Below, one piece after another: positions 51,767 to 60,781 of a DNA stretch of 64,000 bases. Below the pieces are notes generated by a model. It was not told the DNA's origin and made no database searches. It worked only from the letters and a program-made list of their open reading frames with translations. Origin of the DNA: Sva-07 sp963828415 (GTDB lineage: Bacteria; Actinomycetota; Acidimicrobiia; Acidimicrobiales; Ilumatobacteraceae). The stretch covers positions 1 to 64,000 of the forward strand of contig CAWHEI010000004.1 of NCBI GenBank assembly GCA_963828415.1. Direction: 5' to 3'. The first letter of the stretch is position 1. Each line of letters starts with the position of its first letter. The position numbers were made by a program, and so were the translations under genes.

Positions 51767-53766
51767 GCGCGAGCTCCTTGCTCGGCTGGCCACCGTCGGA
51801 GGACGGCGGGTCGAACTCGGAATCGTCGGCCGTCGGCGGCTCGAGGGCCCAGCCGAACAGGGCCAGGATCGCGACCGCAGCACCAGCGGCGAGCAGCAGC
51901 GTGCTGTAGATGACGCCGTAAGCGATGATCAGCATGCCGAACGACAGGATCATCGGCCAGTACGACGGCGACGGCAGGTGGATGTGTGCGTCGGCGTGCT
52001 CTTCCTCGATCGCGATGACTTCCTCGCCGGTTCGCATCTTCTTGTAGTCGTGCTGGCCGTCCTCGCCGACGTCTTCGTACTTGCGGTGGAAGAACTCGTC
52101 GAGCATGTGGATCTCGGGAATCCGGTCGAAGTTGTGCTCCTTCGGCGGGCTGGTCGTGATCCATTCGAGGCTGCGAGCGTCCCACGGGTCGGCGGGGGCC
52201 GGCGGGTTCTTGCGGCTGACCCAGACGTTGACGAGGAAGAACAGTGCACCGAGTCCGAGCACGAACGCACCGATCGAGGAGATCAGGTTCCAGAACCCGA
52301 GGTTGAAGAAGCCTTCACCGGCGCGAGCCTCGGTCCAGACGTACATGCGTCGAGGCTGTCCCTGGAGTCCGATGATGTGCATCGGGCCGAACGTGAGGTT
52401 CATGCCGATGATCATCAACCAGAAGTTCCAGCGACCCCACCGTTCGCTCAGCATCTTGCCGAAGATCTTCGGCCACCAGTAGTAGATGCCGGAGAACAGG
52501 CCGAGCACAGCGCCGCCGAAGATCACGTAGTGGAAGTGGGCGACGATGTAGTAGGTGTCGGTCTGCTGGGTGTCAGACGGTGCAACGGCGTGCGTGACGC
52601 CCGACAGGCCGCCGATCGTGAACTGCACGATCAGGCCGATGGCGAACAGCATCGCCGTGGAGAACCACAACTTGCCGCCCCACATCGTGAGGGTCCAGTT
52701 GATGATCTTGACGCCGGTCGGCACCGCAATGGCCATCGTGGCCACCGAGAACACCGCCACCGAGATCGGGCCGAGGCCCGCTGCGAACATGTGGTGCGCC
52801 CACACACCGAAACCGACGAGGCCGATCGCCGCACCGGAGAACACCACGAACGGGTAACCGAACAGCGGCTTGCGGGAGAAGGTCGGCAGCACCTCGGAGA
52901 TGATGCCGAAGGCAGGCAAGACGAGGATGTACACCTCGGGGTGTCCGAACAGCCAGAACAAGTGCTGCCAGAGCAGTGGATCGGCACCATCGGCCACCGA
53001 GAAGAACGTGGCCCCGAAGTTGCGCTGGAACAGCAACAGGAACAGCGCCACGGTGATGATCGGGATGGCGAACAGCAGCAGGAACTGCACCACGAGCGCC
53101 ATCCACGTGAAGATCGGCATCCGCATCAACGTCATGCCAGGCGCACGCATGTTGAGCGCCGTGACGATCAGGTTGACCGCACCGACCTGCGAGGCGACGC
53201 CGGTCATCAGCAGGCCGAGCACCCAGAAGTCGACGCCGTTGGTCGGCGAGAACGGCACCGAACTGTTCGGGGCGTACATGAACCAGCCGCCGTCGGCTGC
53301 GCCACCGAGGATCCACGACGTGTTGATGAAGAGTGCCACCGAACACGAAGGTCCAGAAGCTCAGCGCGTTGAGGCGGGGGAACGCCACGTCTCGCGCACC
53401 GATCTGCAGCGGCATCATGTAGTTGGCGAACGCGGCCGCCATCGGCATCACGAACAGGAACACCATCGTGGTGGCGTGCATCGTGAACATCTGGTTGTAC
53501 TTGTCGGCCGACAGGATCGTGCCGTCGGGTTGCGCGAGCTGGGCGCGGATGAGGAGCGCCTCGAAGCCGCCGATGAAGAAGAACACCATGGCGACGACGC
53601 CGTACATGATGCCGATCTTCTTGTGGTCGACCGTGAACGCCCACGACCGCCAACCAGTGGTCTGCACCGGTCGGCGGAAGTAGCCGTACGACGATGATGG
53701 CGTGACGACGGGGCCGCCGACACCGGCGAGTGCCGGGGTGTCGGTTGGTCGTTCGATGATGGCCAT
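51759..53766 (-). CDS. ctaD: Cytochrome c oxidase subunit I (active), frameshifted
   Basis: The catalytic subunit keeps all ligands: low-spin heme His 97 in FTMHATTM, CuB His and linked Tyr in GHPEVY, CuB pair in WAHHMF, and heme a3/a His in AHFHYV. It has about 12 helices and an extra C-terminal helix after a charged linker. The frame breaks at FVFGG near 53334, where one extra base separates it from LFINTSWILGGAAD. Removing it gives about 668 residues. The rest is intact, so the break is most likely sequence error. Confidence 0.9.
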
Positions 53767-53783
53767 GGATTATCGGGCTCCCA

Positions 53784-55034
53784 TCACTTGCGTTCGAGCA
53801 GGTAGGCGACGAGTTCGTCGATCTGGTCCTCGCTGAGGGCGAGGTTCGGCATGCCACGGACGAGACCATCGGTCGGTCCGAGTTCCTCCGGGTTCGCGTA
53901 CATCGGCTTCTTCGCCGGCGCATTGCGCAACCATTCACGAAGGTCGACCGAGTTCAGGCAGTCCGCACTCACACCGGCGAGGTACTTCTCGCCGAACGTT
54001 GCGGGATCGGAATCCCAGACGTTGGCTCGGCATTCCTCGGTGAGCAGGTCCCACGTGGCGCCGGCGAAGGTGTTACGCGTCATGAAGTACGACAGGTTCG
54101 GGGCAGCACCGGAATAGACCTGAAGATCAGGGCGGGCGATGACCGGCTGGCCGTCGGCGTCCTCGAGGCCATTGACCTGGTGACAGCGCGAACACTGGGC
54201 GATGAAGGTGCTTTCACCAGCGGCCGCGATGCTCTCGGGGTCGACGGGCGCCTCGTACGGGGCGAGCTGCTGCGCCTTCCATGCCTCGAAGTCCTCGGCG
54301 GTCAACGCCACGACTTCCATGCGCATGTTGGCGTGCGACAGGCCACAGAACTCGGTGCACTGACCGGCGTAGATGCCCGGCTCGTCGGCTTCGAGACGCA
54401 CGGTGTGCACTCGGCCGGGAACCATGTCCTTCTTGCCGTTCAGGCGTGGGATCCACCACGAGTGGATCACGTCGCGGCTGGTGCCGCGCACGAGGACCGG
54501 GGTGTTGATCGGAATGATCATCTGGCCGGAGGTGACGATCACCTCGTCGATTCCACCGCAGCCGACCTGCTGTGGGTAGTCGACCTCCCACCACCACTGC
54601 TGGCCAGTGACGTTGACGATGCACTCGGTGTCGTCGGTCTCGTTGAGCGCCATCAGCGTGCCGACCGTCGGGATCGCCACGCCGATCAGAATCAGCGCCG
54701 GCAGGATCGTGAGGCCGATCTCGAGTGCGGGCTTGCCGTGGGTCTGTTCGGGAATGGCCTGTCCGCGGTCGCGGAATTTCACGACGATGATCGCCACGAA
54801 GGTCAGCACGATGATGCCGACCAAGCCGGCCAGCAGGAACACCGGAACCTGCAGGTCCTGAATCATCTGGGCATTCGGGCCTGCCGGATCGAACGTGTCC
54901 TGGGGGGCGTCCTCGGCACAGCCGGCGACGAGGACACCGAGTCCGGCGACCAGTCCGATTCGTGTGCGGCGACTCATCTTCTTGAACGTACTCGCGGAGC
55001 TCAACGGATGCCTTTTCAGTGGGGAGTTACTCAT
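53784..55034 (-). CDS. ctaC: Cytochrome c oxidase subunit II fused to cytochrome c (caa3-type)
   Basis: The 416-residue protein has a lipoprotein-like signal (GVLVAGCAED), two membrane helices, and a CuA domain with CTEFCGLSHANM (Cys about 226 and 230) and GQQWWWEVDYP. A C-terminal class I cytochrome c domain has heme motif CSRCH (about 281) and Met ligand candidates in RGMPNLALSE. It accepts electrons and passes them to subunit I. ATG 55034 overlaps the previous stop; ATG 54977 is an alternative that begins at the signal. Confidence 0.93.
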   Translation of the reverse strand: MSNSPLKRHPLSSASTFKKMSRRTRIGLVAGLGVLVAGCAEDAPQDTFDPAGPNAQMIQDLQVPVFLLAGLVGIIVLTFVAIIVVKFRDRGQAIPEQTHGKPALEIGLTILPALILIGVAIPTVGTLMALNETDDTECIVNVTGQQWWWEVDYPQQVGCGGIDEVIVTSGQMIIPINTPVLVRGTSRDVIHSWWIPRLNGKKDMVPGRVHTVRLEADEPGIYAGQCTEFCGLSHANMRMEVVALTAEDFEAWKAQQLAPYEAPVDPESIAAAGESTFIAQCSRCHQVNGLEDADGQPVIARPDLQVYSGAAPNLSYFMTRNTFAGATWDLLTEECRANVWDSDPATFGEKYLAGVSADCLNSVDLREWLRNAPAKKPMYANPEELGPTDGLVRGMPNLALSEDQIDELVAYLLERK

Positions 55035-56176
55035 GGCACGATCAGTTCCAGCCGGGCCGACTCGACACCGGGCACGAAGAAGAAGTACCCATCAGGAGCA
55101 GCGAAGCTCGGTGCACCGATCGTGAGGGTGATGTTCTGTCGGCCACCAGGCTCGACCAGCGTGGTGCACTTCAGCAAGGGACCTTCGTCCTCAGCCGCAT
55201 CAACCGGCGGCACGGTGAGGTCGACGGAGAGGCGGCGTTCCTCGTCGGACTCGTTGATGAAGATCACGTTGTTCGGGTTCGACCGGGGCAGGGTGACGAC
55301 GTCGGTGCCCTCTGCGAGCGGACCGACCACGTTGAGTTCGAACACCCCGTCCTCGGTGAGCGTGATCTCGGCAGCGACGTTCGCTGATGCAGCCACCGAC
55401 TGCGATGCCTTCTCGTCGGCTTCGAACGCCTCGGTGCTGAGGCAGATCTCCACGCCTTCCTCGGTGAGGCCCTCGGTGGTCTCGTGCTCCTCGATCTCCC
55501 GCTCGCCGTCGAGGCCGGCAGCGGCACCTCCGGCCACGAGTGCCAGCACGCCGACTGCGATTGCACCGACGGCGGCCTTGGACTTGAGTCCCGGGCGGTA
55601 GGCGGCAAGGAACGCCACGGTGATGATGATGACGCCCAACACGGCGAACGCGATCACCGTGTTGGTCTTGGACAGCCAGAGCATGATGCGGCTGAAGGCG
55701 TAGACGATGATTCCGATCCCGATGGCGGCGGCCAACGGGAACTCGAGCGGGTTGGCGATGCGGCTGCGCACCTCGGCGTTGTAGGCAGCATCTGCCGAGG
55801 CCCGTTCGGCCCAGGCCTCCGCCGTCCATTCGGCTCCGGCTGCGAGCAGCAGGACGACACCGACGATGAACACCGCCTGGTACGTGACCAGACCGACGGT
55901 GAGGACGGCGCCACCAAGGGCGAAGGCCATCGGCCAGATGCTGTTGGCCGGAGGCCGTGCCGCGGCCGGCGCGGTCTCGACCGACGAGATCTCGTCGTCC
56001 CAGATGTTGGAGTCGCGGGTGTAGATGTTGATGCCGGCGAGGAATGCCAGCGCGATCGCCGCGGAGGCGAGGCCGACGGTACCCATCACGCCGTCTTGGG
56101 CGACGCCGTAGACGATCGCCGAGATGGCGGCCAGGACCGCGGCGCCGATGAGGAATTTTGAACCGGTGGTGAACAT
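55031..56176 (-). CDS. Oxidase-operon membrane protein with beta-rich C-terminal domain
   Basis: The 381-residue protein has about six hydrophobic helices in the first 230 residues (including LIGAAVLAAISAIVYG and LAAAIGIGIIVYAFS). A C-terminal extracytoplasmic domain contains NVIFINESDEERRLSVDL and ends PDGYFFFVPGVESARLELIV. That pattern recalls cupredoxin-like beta sandwiches, but no Cu ligand set is present; two Cys (VEICLST, LLKCTTL) could form a disulfide. It is coupled to ctaC by ATGA. No family is recognised with confidence. Confidence 0.65.
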   Translation of the reverse strand: MFTTGSKFLIGAAVLAAISAIVYGVAQDGVMGTVGLASAAIALAFLAGINIYTRDSNIWDDEISSVETAPAAARPPANSIWPMAFALGGAVLTVGLVTYQAVFIVGVVLLLAAGAEWTAEAWAERASADAAYNAEVRSRIANPLEFPLAAAIGIGIIVYAFSRIMLWLSKTNTVIAFAVLGVIIITVAFLAAYRPGLKSKAAVGAIAVGVLALVAGGAAAGLDGEREIEEHETTEGLTEEGVEICLSTEAFEADEKASQSVAASANVAAEITLTEDGVFELNVVGPLAEGTDVVTLPRSNPNNVIFINESDEERRLSVDLTVPPVDAAEDEGPLLKCTTLVEPGGRQNITLTIGAPSFAAPDGYFFFVPGVESARLELIVP

Positions 56177-56184
56177 TCAGTCGC

Positions 56185-56763
56185 TCACTTGGTGACGTAG
56201 ACGAGGAACCAGATGGCGGCGAAGATCGCCGACATCGCGTACCAGTAGATGGCGTGGGAAACGAGGATCTCCTGGTCGCCGGAGCGACCACCGACGTACC
56301 GGAAGGCGGCGACGACGGTGAAGAGCATGCCGATGATCATGAGCAGCATGAACATGCCGGTGATCGCGTAGAACATCACTGCGTAGGTGCCGTCGCCGAT
56401 ACCGAGGCCCATTCGGTGATAGACGAACGCCTGGGCATTGATCACGAGCAATGCCACCAGCGCCGTGCAGCCGAGCGCCAGCACGGTGTGGGGTCGGTCG
56501 TTGCGCTTCGCACTCCAGACCGCCCACTGGCCGAACACACAGATCCCGATGAACGCGATCAGGATCACGTTGGTGGGCACCTCGGGGATGGTGGTTCCGT
56601 CCGGCACCCACGTGCCGGTTGCGTCGATCGCCTCGCGGCGCTGGAGCGCCCAGACGGCGAGCATGCTGCCGGTGAGCATCACCATGGCCACGACGGCGAG
56701 CGAGGCGCCCACGAGGACCTGGCGTTGCGGTGCCGGAGCGGGGGCGGCGGGCAGTGCGTGCAT
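56185..56763 (-). CDS. Degenerate cytochrome oxidase subunit III-like protein
   Basis: The 192-residue protein has five predicted helices and aligns by eye with the ctaE product. FYAITGMFMLLMIIGML stands against FYTLTGFHGVHVAVGII, and IYWYAMSAIFAAIWFLVYV against LYWHFVDVVWIVIFTLVYL. The His, Glu and Asp residues conserved in subunit III are replaced (GFHGVH by GMFMLL, VYEF by AQAF). Its start overlaps the stop of the subunit I-like gene by one base. It is probably the partner of that ligandless subunit. Confidence 0.7.
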   Translation of the reverse strand: MHALPAAPAPAPQRQVLVGASLAVVAMVMLTGSMLAVWALQRREAIDATGTWVPDGTTIPEVPTNVILIAFIGICVFGQWAVWSAKRNDRPHTVLALGCTALVALLVINAQAFVYHRMGLGIGDGTYAVMFYAITGMFMLLMIIGMLFTVVAAFRYVGGRSGDQEILVSHAIYWYAMSAIFAAIWFLVYVTK

Positions 56764-58427
56764 CAGGCGTTGCTCCCGTCATTGGATGCTGCGTTGGAGG
56801 TTGCGGCGGACTTGAGGTCGAGGAGCGGCTCGGCGGAGTGCACCACGGGCACATCGACGAAGTTGTCACGAGGAGCCGGCGAGGTGGTGACCCATTCGAG
56901 CGTCTGCGCATCCCACGGGTCGTCGCCGACCGGGTCGTCGTGGCGCGTCGACGCCAGCACGAGGCCGACGAACCCGAGCACGGTGAGCGCGAAGAACGCA
57001 TGGCCGACGAGGGCGATGACGTTCCAGATCACGAGGTCGCCGTCGAGGTAGGAGACACCGGCGGGCTGGTCGAGGAACCCGGCGATGTACATCGGGAACG
57101 CCGCCAGGATCGTGCCGGTCACACCGAGCAGGGCGAGCGGGATCACCTTGCCGTTGTCGAGCGTGGCGCCCCACAGCTTCGGCGCCCAGTGGATCGTGGC
57201 GCCCATCGATGCGAGTACGGCGCCGTAGACGACGTAGATCAAGGTGGCTTCCTCGAACACCGTGCCCTGCAGGTCGAGGTCGTCGGCGGCGTGCAGCAGG
57301 TTGCCGAGCATGCCGACCAGCAGCATCCCGTAGCCGAAGAACGCGAACAGGATGGCGGGGCTGAACTTGAATCGGGCGTCCTCGCCGGGCCGGGCGGTCT
57401 GGAGGACCACCATCAGCAGCAGCAGCATGCCGAGCACCGGCAGGGCGTTGAACAGCAGGAACGGGACCAGGTCGCGGACCTTGGTCTCGAGGTCGTCGAC
57501 GTTCAGCTGGCTTCCGGCCCACGGAAGGTTCTGGATGTTCTGCTGCGTGACGCCGGCCAATGCGGCCATGCCGATGAGTGCCAGACCCGCGATCATGACG
57601 CCACGGACCGGGGTGCGACGGCCGAACACGATCGGCGTCAGCTCGGCGAGCATTCCGATGGCCGGTATCGCGAACAGGAACGTGACCGGCTGCGTGACGA
57701 TCCAGCCGACCCACACGAAGATGCCCTCATTGCCGCCGAAGCCCGTGCGGGCGTTGCGGTGGTCGAGGAAGAGATAGGCCAGCGTGCCCACCAGTACCGG
57801 CATCACGAGGATGACGCCGAGCGAGAACACCAGTGCCGACCACGAGAACGGTGCGACCCGCCGCATGGTCATCCCCGGTGCCCGGGTCGTGAGAATGCTC
57901 GTGGCCACGGCACCGGCGGTTGCGGTGAGGCCCACGGCCATCAGGCCCATGCCGGCGATGAACAGGTCGACCGCGTTTGCGTCTCCGCCGAGCGACCCGC
58001 CGTTGTTGACGAGTGCGACCGTGGTGAGGACCACGCCGCCGAACCACATCCAGAAGCCGCTGGAGGCGAGCCGCGGGAAGGCGATCGATCGGGCGCCGAG
58101 CTGCAGAGGCACGGCGTAGACGCAGGCCGCCATCACGAGCGGCAGGAGAGTGGCGAAGACGAGGCCGACGTACTGGGCGTCGATGATCTGCGGCAACACC
58201 TCGACGTCGAGCGCGACGTCGGCGCCGTCGAGACGTTCGACGGCGATCAACACGTTGATCACCACGGTGGCGATCAGGCCGATCAGCCCGCCGGCCAGGT
58301 ACAGCCGTCCGGTCGTCTTGTGGTCGGTGGACGTGAAGATGCCCGCGACCGCTCCGAGTGTGTTGGCGGTGTCGACGTCGCGATCGCTCGTGGCGATCGC
58401 TTCGGGACTCGATTCGATGGTGGTCAT
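56763..58427 (-). CDS. Subunit I-like heme-copper oxidase paralogue lacking all metal ligands
   Basis: The 554-residue protein aligns along its length with the active subunit I of the same operon: STDHKTTGRLY, YAVPLQLGARSIAFPRL, TTRAPGMTMRRVAPFSWSAL, AIPAIGMLAELTP, KFSPAILFAFFG and GAVLASMGATIHWAPKLWG. Every ligand position differs: heme His is Gln 85, CuB His is Gln 246 with linked Tyr as Phe 250, the CuB pair is Gln 295-Gln 296, and the HxH is Ala 394-x-Leu 396. It cannot bind heme or CuB in the usual way. The frame is full length with no stops, so it is maintained. A structural or proton/quinone-related role is open. Confidence 0.85.
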   Translation of the reverse strand: MTTIESSPEAIATSDRDVDTANTLGAVAGIFTSTDHKTTGRLYLAGGLIGLIATVVINVLIAVERLDGADVALDVEVLPQIIDAQYVGLVFATLLPLVMAACVYAVPLQLGARSIAFPRLASSGFWMWFGGVVLTTVALVNNGGSLGGDANAVDLFIAGMGLMAVGLTATAGAVATSILTTRAPGMTMRRVAPFSWSALVFSLGVILVMPVLVGTLAYLFLDHRNARTGFGGNEGIFVWVGWIVTQPVTFLFAIPAIGMLAELTPIVFGRRTPVRGVMIAGLALIGMAALAGVTQQNIQNLPWAGSQLNVDDLETKVRDLVPFLLFNALPVLGMLLLLMVVLQTARPGEDARFKFSPAILFAFFGYGMLLVGMLGNLLHAADDLDLQGTVFEEATLIYVVYGAVLASMGATIHWAPKLWGATLDNGKVIPLALLGVTGTILAAFPMYIAGFLDQPAGVSYLDGDLVIWNVIALVGHAFFALTVLGFVGLVLASTRHDDPVGDDPWDAQTLEWVTTSPAPRDNFVDVPVVHSAEPLLDLKSAATSNAASNDGSNA

Positions 58428-58571
58428 ACGGAGTGGTGTCTCACTTGTCTGTGGCCCACTGTCGGCAGCGGGCGACTCGAAACGTGGCAGGGCACGACAG
58501 CGCCGAGACTACTTGGAAGGAGTCCGTGCGCCCGAAATCCTCCCAAATCGTCGACGCGTCGGGGTCGATGG

Positions 58572-59519
58572 TCACCAACCGTTGCGGACGAGGACGTCGA
58601 GGGTCATCGCACCGAACAACCCGGTGACGTAGGTGATCGAGAAACCGAACAGGCGCATGCTGTTCGCTGCCGTCGGGTGGCGTTTGAGCGCGATGGTGCC
58701 GCCGAGGAAGATGGCACCGAGGACCGCCGCGCTGATGCCGTAGATCCAGCCCAGTCCGGCGACCGGGATCAACACGAGCGTGGTGATCACGAGCGCCACC
58801 GTGTACCAGATCATCTGGCGGACGGCGACCTCGATCGGCACCACCGATGGCAGCATCGGTACGTCGGCGGCTCGGTAGTCGTCGGCGTACTTGACCGCGA
58901 GCGCCCAGAAGTGCGGCGGTGTCCACAGGAACATGGCGATGAAGAGCACGATCGGCGACCACGCCAGCGAGTCCTGCACCGCGGCCCAGCCGACGAGGAC
59001 CGGTACCGCACCCGCGGCACCGCCGATCACGATGTTCTGGCGGCTCGTTCGCTTGAGCCACAGCGTGTACACCCCCACGTAGAACGCAGCGGCGCTGAAC
59101 GCCAACACCGCCGACAGCAGGTTGGCACCCGCCCAGAGCACGGCGAAGGCGAGTATCTGGAGGGCGATCGCGAAGATCAAGGCGTTGCGGGGTTCGATGA
59201 CGCCGGTGACGAGGGGACGTCCCTGCGTGCGCTCCATCAGCGCATCGATGTCGCGGTCGACATACATGTTGACGGCATTGGCACTACCGGCGGACAGGGT
59301 GCCGCCGAGCAGCGTGATGCCGACGAGCGACCACGCCGGCCAGCCGTTCTCGGCGAGCACCATCGTGGGAACGGTGGTGATCAGCAGCAGTTCGATGATG
59401 CGCGGCTTGGTGAGCGCGATGTAGCCGCCGACCACGGTGGTGGGGGTGCGGCGGCTCCCGTGGGCCACGCCGCCGGGCGCCAGCCGCGACGGAACGAGGG
59501 GACGACTGCCGACGGACAT
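58572..59519 (-). CDS. ctaB: Protoheme IX farnesyltransferase
   Basis: The 315-residue UbiA-family enzyme makes heme O from heme B, the first step to heme A. It has about nine helices, ALTKPRIIELLLITTVPTM, the prenyl-diphosphate Asp motif NMYVDRDIDALMERTQGRPL and the second motif KYADDYRAADVPMLP. It is the first gene of the oxidase run; a 144-nt gap separates it from the subunit I-like gene. No ctaA is in the window. Confidence 0.95.
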   Translation of the reverse strand: MSVGSRPLVPSRLAPGGVAHGSRRTPTTVVGGYIALTKPRIIELLLITTVPTMVLAENGWPAWSLVGITLLGGTLSAGSANAVNMYVDRDIDALMERTQGRPLVTGVIEPRNALIFAIALQILAFAVLWAGANLLSAVLAFSAAAFYVGVYTLWLKRTSRQNIVIGGAAGAVPVLVGWAAVQDSLAWSPIVLFIAMFLWTPPHFWALAVKYADDYRAADVPMLPSVVPIEVAVRQMIWYTVALVITTLVLIPVAGLGWIYGISAAVLGAIFLGGTIALKRHPTAANSMRLFGFSITYVTGLFGAMTLDVLVRNGW

Positions 59520-59570
59520 GACCGCACCATGGTACCGGCGAGCCCTGCCCGAGGGCCAACGCCTGCCCGC

Positions 59571-59599
59571 GGTTCCCCGAGCCCGGGCTTCCGGGAACC
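59571..59599. repeat. GGTTCCCCGAG hairpin, family C second copy
   Basis: The sequence runs from GGTTCCCCGAGCCCGGG to GGGAACC, with outer arms GGTTCCC/GGGAACC and an inner palindrome AGCCCGGGCT. It matches the left half of the hairpin at 4036, including the following AGCC. It lies between the divergent ctaB and clpS, upstream of both. Confidence 0.55.
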
Positions 59600-59681
59600 A
59601 GCCCGTCCTTCCGGACCCGACCCGAAAAGACAGGCTCGGCGACGACGTGTGGTGGCGGGCGGTCAGCGGCACACTGGTGCG

Positions 59682-59987
59682 GTGCCGACCACATTGGAAC
59701 CCACGGAGGTGATGGAGCCGGACCTCGACGACGCCGTCGCCGTCGACCGTCCGTGGGTGGTACTCGTGTGGAACGACCCCGTGAACCTGATGAGCTACGT
59801 CACCTACGTGTTCCAGAAGTTGTTCGGCTACTCGCTCGAGAAGGCCACCGAGTTGATGCTCGACGTTCACGAGAAGGGCCGTGCCGTCGTGGCGTCGTGC
59901 GGCCGCGAGGAAGCCGAGATGCACGTGTTCCGACTCCACGAGCACAGCCTCTGGGCCACCATGGAGCACGATGGCCCTTCGTCGTAA
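59682..59987 (+). CDS. clpS: ATP-dependent Clp protease adaptor ClpS
   Basis: The 101-residue adaptor delivers N-degron substrates to ClpAP/ClpCP. It has WVVLVWNDPVNLMSYVTYVF, the binding-pocket Met and Asp/Asn residues, and VHEKGRAVVASCGREEAEMH. GTG 59682 is used. Its end overlaps the next gene by 17 nt, a common pairing in actinobacteria. Confidence 0.94.
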   Translation: MPTTLEPTEVMEPDLDDAVAVDRPWVVLVWNDPVNLMSYVTYVFQKLFGYSLEKATELMLDVHEKGRAVVASCGREEAEMHVFRLHEHSLWATMEHDGPSS

Positions 59988-60459
59988 GTTCGTCGCTCCG
60001 ATCGAGTCGGTGAAGGGCGGCTGGCGTATCAACCTCGACACCGACGAGCGCAACTTGCTGTTGCGACTGATGGGCGAACTGCAGTCGCTGATCACCGGCC
60101 CCGACGACAACGAGTTGCTCCGACGCCTCTTTCCCGTCGCCTATCCCGAGGACGAGGAGAAGGAAGAGGAATACCAGCGCCTGATGCGCGAGGAGCTGGT
60201 GGCGAGCAGATTGTCCGCGATCGAGTCGGTCGGCCGCACCATCGACCCGGCGAATGCGAAGGTCCTGCTCGACGAAGGCGAGACCATCGCGTTCATGCAG
60301 TCGATCAACGCGATCCGCCTCGTGCTCGGCTCGATGCTCGGCATCACCGACGACGAGTCCGCAGACGCGGCCGACGACACCGACTCTCCCGAGCACCACC
60401 TCTACGACTTCCTGAGCTGGCTGCTCGACTGGACCGTGCGATCCCTCTCGCCGACATAG
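59971..60459 (+). CDS. DUF2017-family protein
   Basis: The 162-residue helical protein fits DUF2017, which is regularly encoded beside clpS in actinobacteria. It contains LDTDERNLLLRLMGELQSLI, RRLFPVAYPEDEEKEEEYQR and LYDFLSWLLDWTVRSL. The function is unknown; the fixed neighbourhood suggests a link to proteolysis or its control. ATG 59971 lies inside the clpS end. Confidence 0.85.
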   Translation: MALRRKFVAPIESVKGGWRINLDTDERNLLLRLMGELQSLITGPDDNELLRRLFPVAYPEDEEKEEEYQRLMREELVASRLSAIESVGRTIDPANAKVLLDEGETIAFMQSINAIRLVLGSMLGITDDESADAADDTDSPEHHLYDFLSWLLDWTVRSLSPT

Positions 60460-60480
60460 CTGACCCGCCACCGCTCCAAC

Positions 60481-60640
60481 GATGAGCGAACCCACCGCAT
60501 ACGGCGGTCTCGCTCATCGCAACCGACTCGCACGCCCCAACGATGAGCGAACCGACCGCATACGGCGGTCTCGCTCATCACAACCAACTCGCACGCCCCA
60601 ACGATGAGCGAACCGACCGCATACGGCGGTCTCGCTCATC
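60481..60640. repeat. Triple tandem array of 38-bp elements, family B (inverted)
   Basis: Three copies (60481 to 60518, 60542 to 60579, 60603 to 60640), period 61, are in reverse orientation relative to the arrays at 19569 and 36697. Units share the spacer GCACGCCCCAAC. They follow the DUF2017 gene; the rest of this 321-nt gap up to 60781 shows nothing I can identify beyond a possible promoter for the pilus operon. Confidence 0.8.
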
Positions 60641-60781
60641 GCAAATCCGGGTTTCGTCGGCGGCGCGTTCCGCTTTCGAGTTGAGCAGGCCCACTGGCGT
60701 TCCATGCAGCGCGAGCCGGCCGACGGGAATCGGGGTGAGAAGCGCGAACTAAGGTGCCCGCACGACGTCGGCGGGGACGTC

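Noticed and set aside
1030..53340. Programmed frameshifting as the cause of the five split genes
   Set aside because: The sites lack a shared slippery heptamer or a stop codon at the shift, and the genes are unrelated. One extra base in each is better explained by sequence error.
56730..59987. A plus-strand open frame of over 1000 codons antisense to the oxidase operon
   Set aside because: Its translation is low-complexity (Arg, Glu, His, Asp) and mirrors GC-rich codon bias of the real minus-strand genes. Only its last part, clpS from 59682, is a gene.
60704..60781. Longer start for the prepilin peptidase
   Set aside because: The extra residues are not hydrophobic or conserved in type, and ATG 60782 has a better-placed ribosome-binding site.
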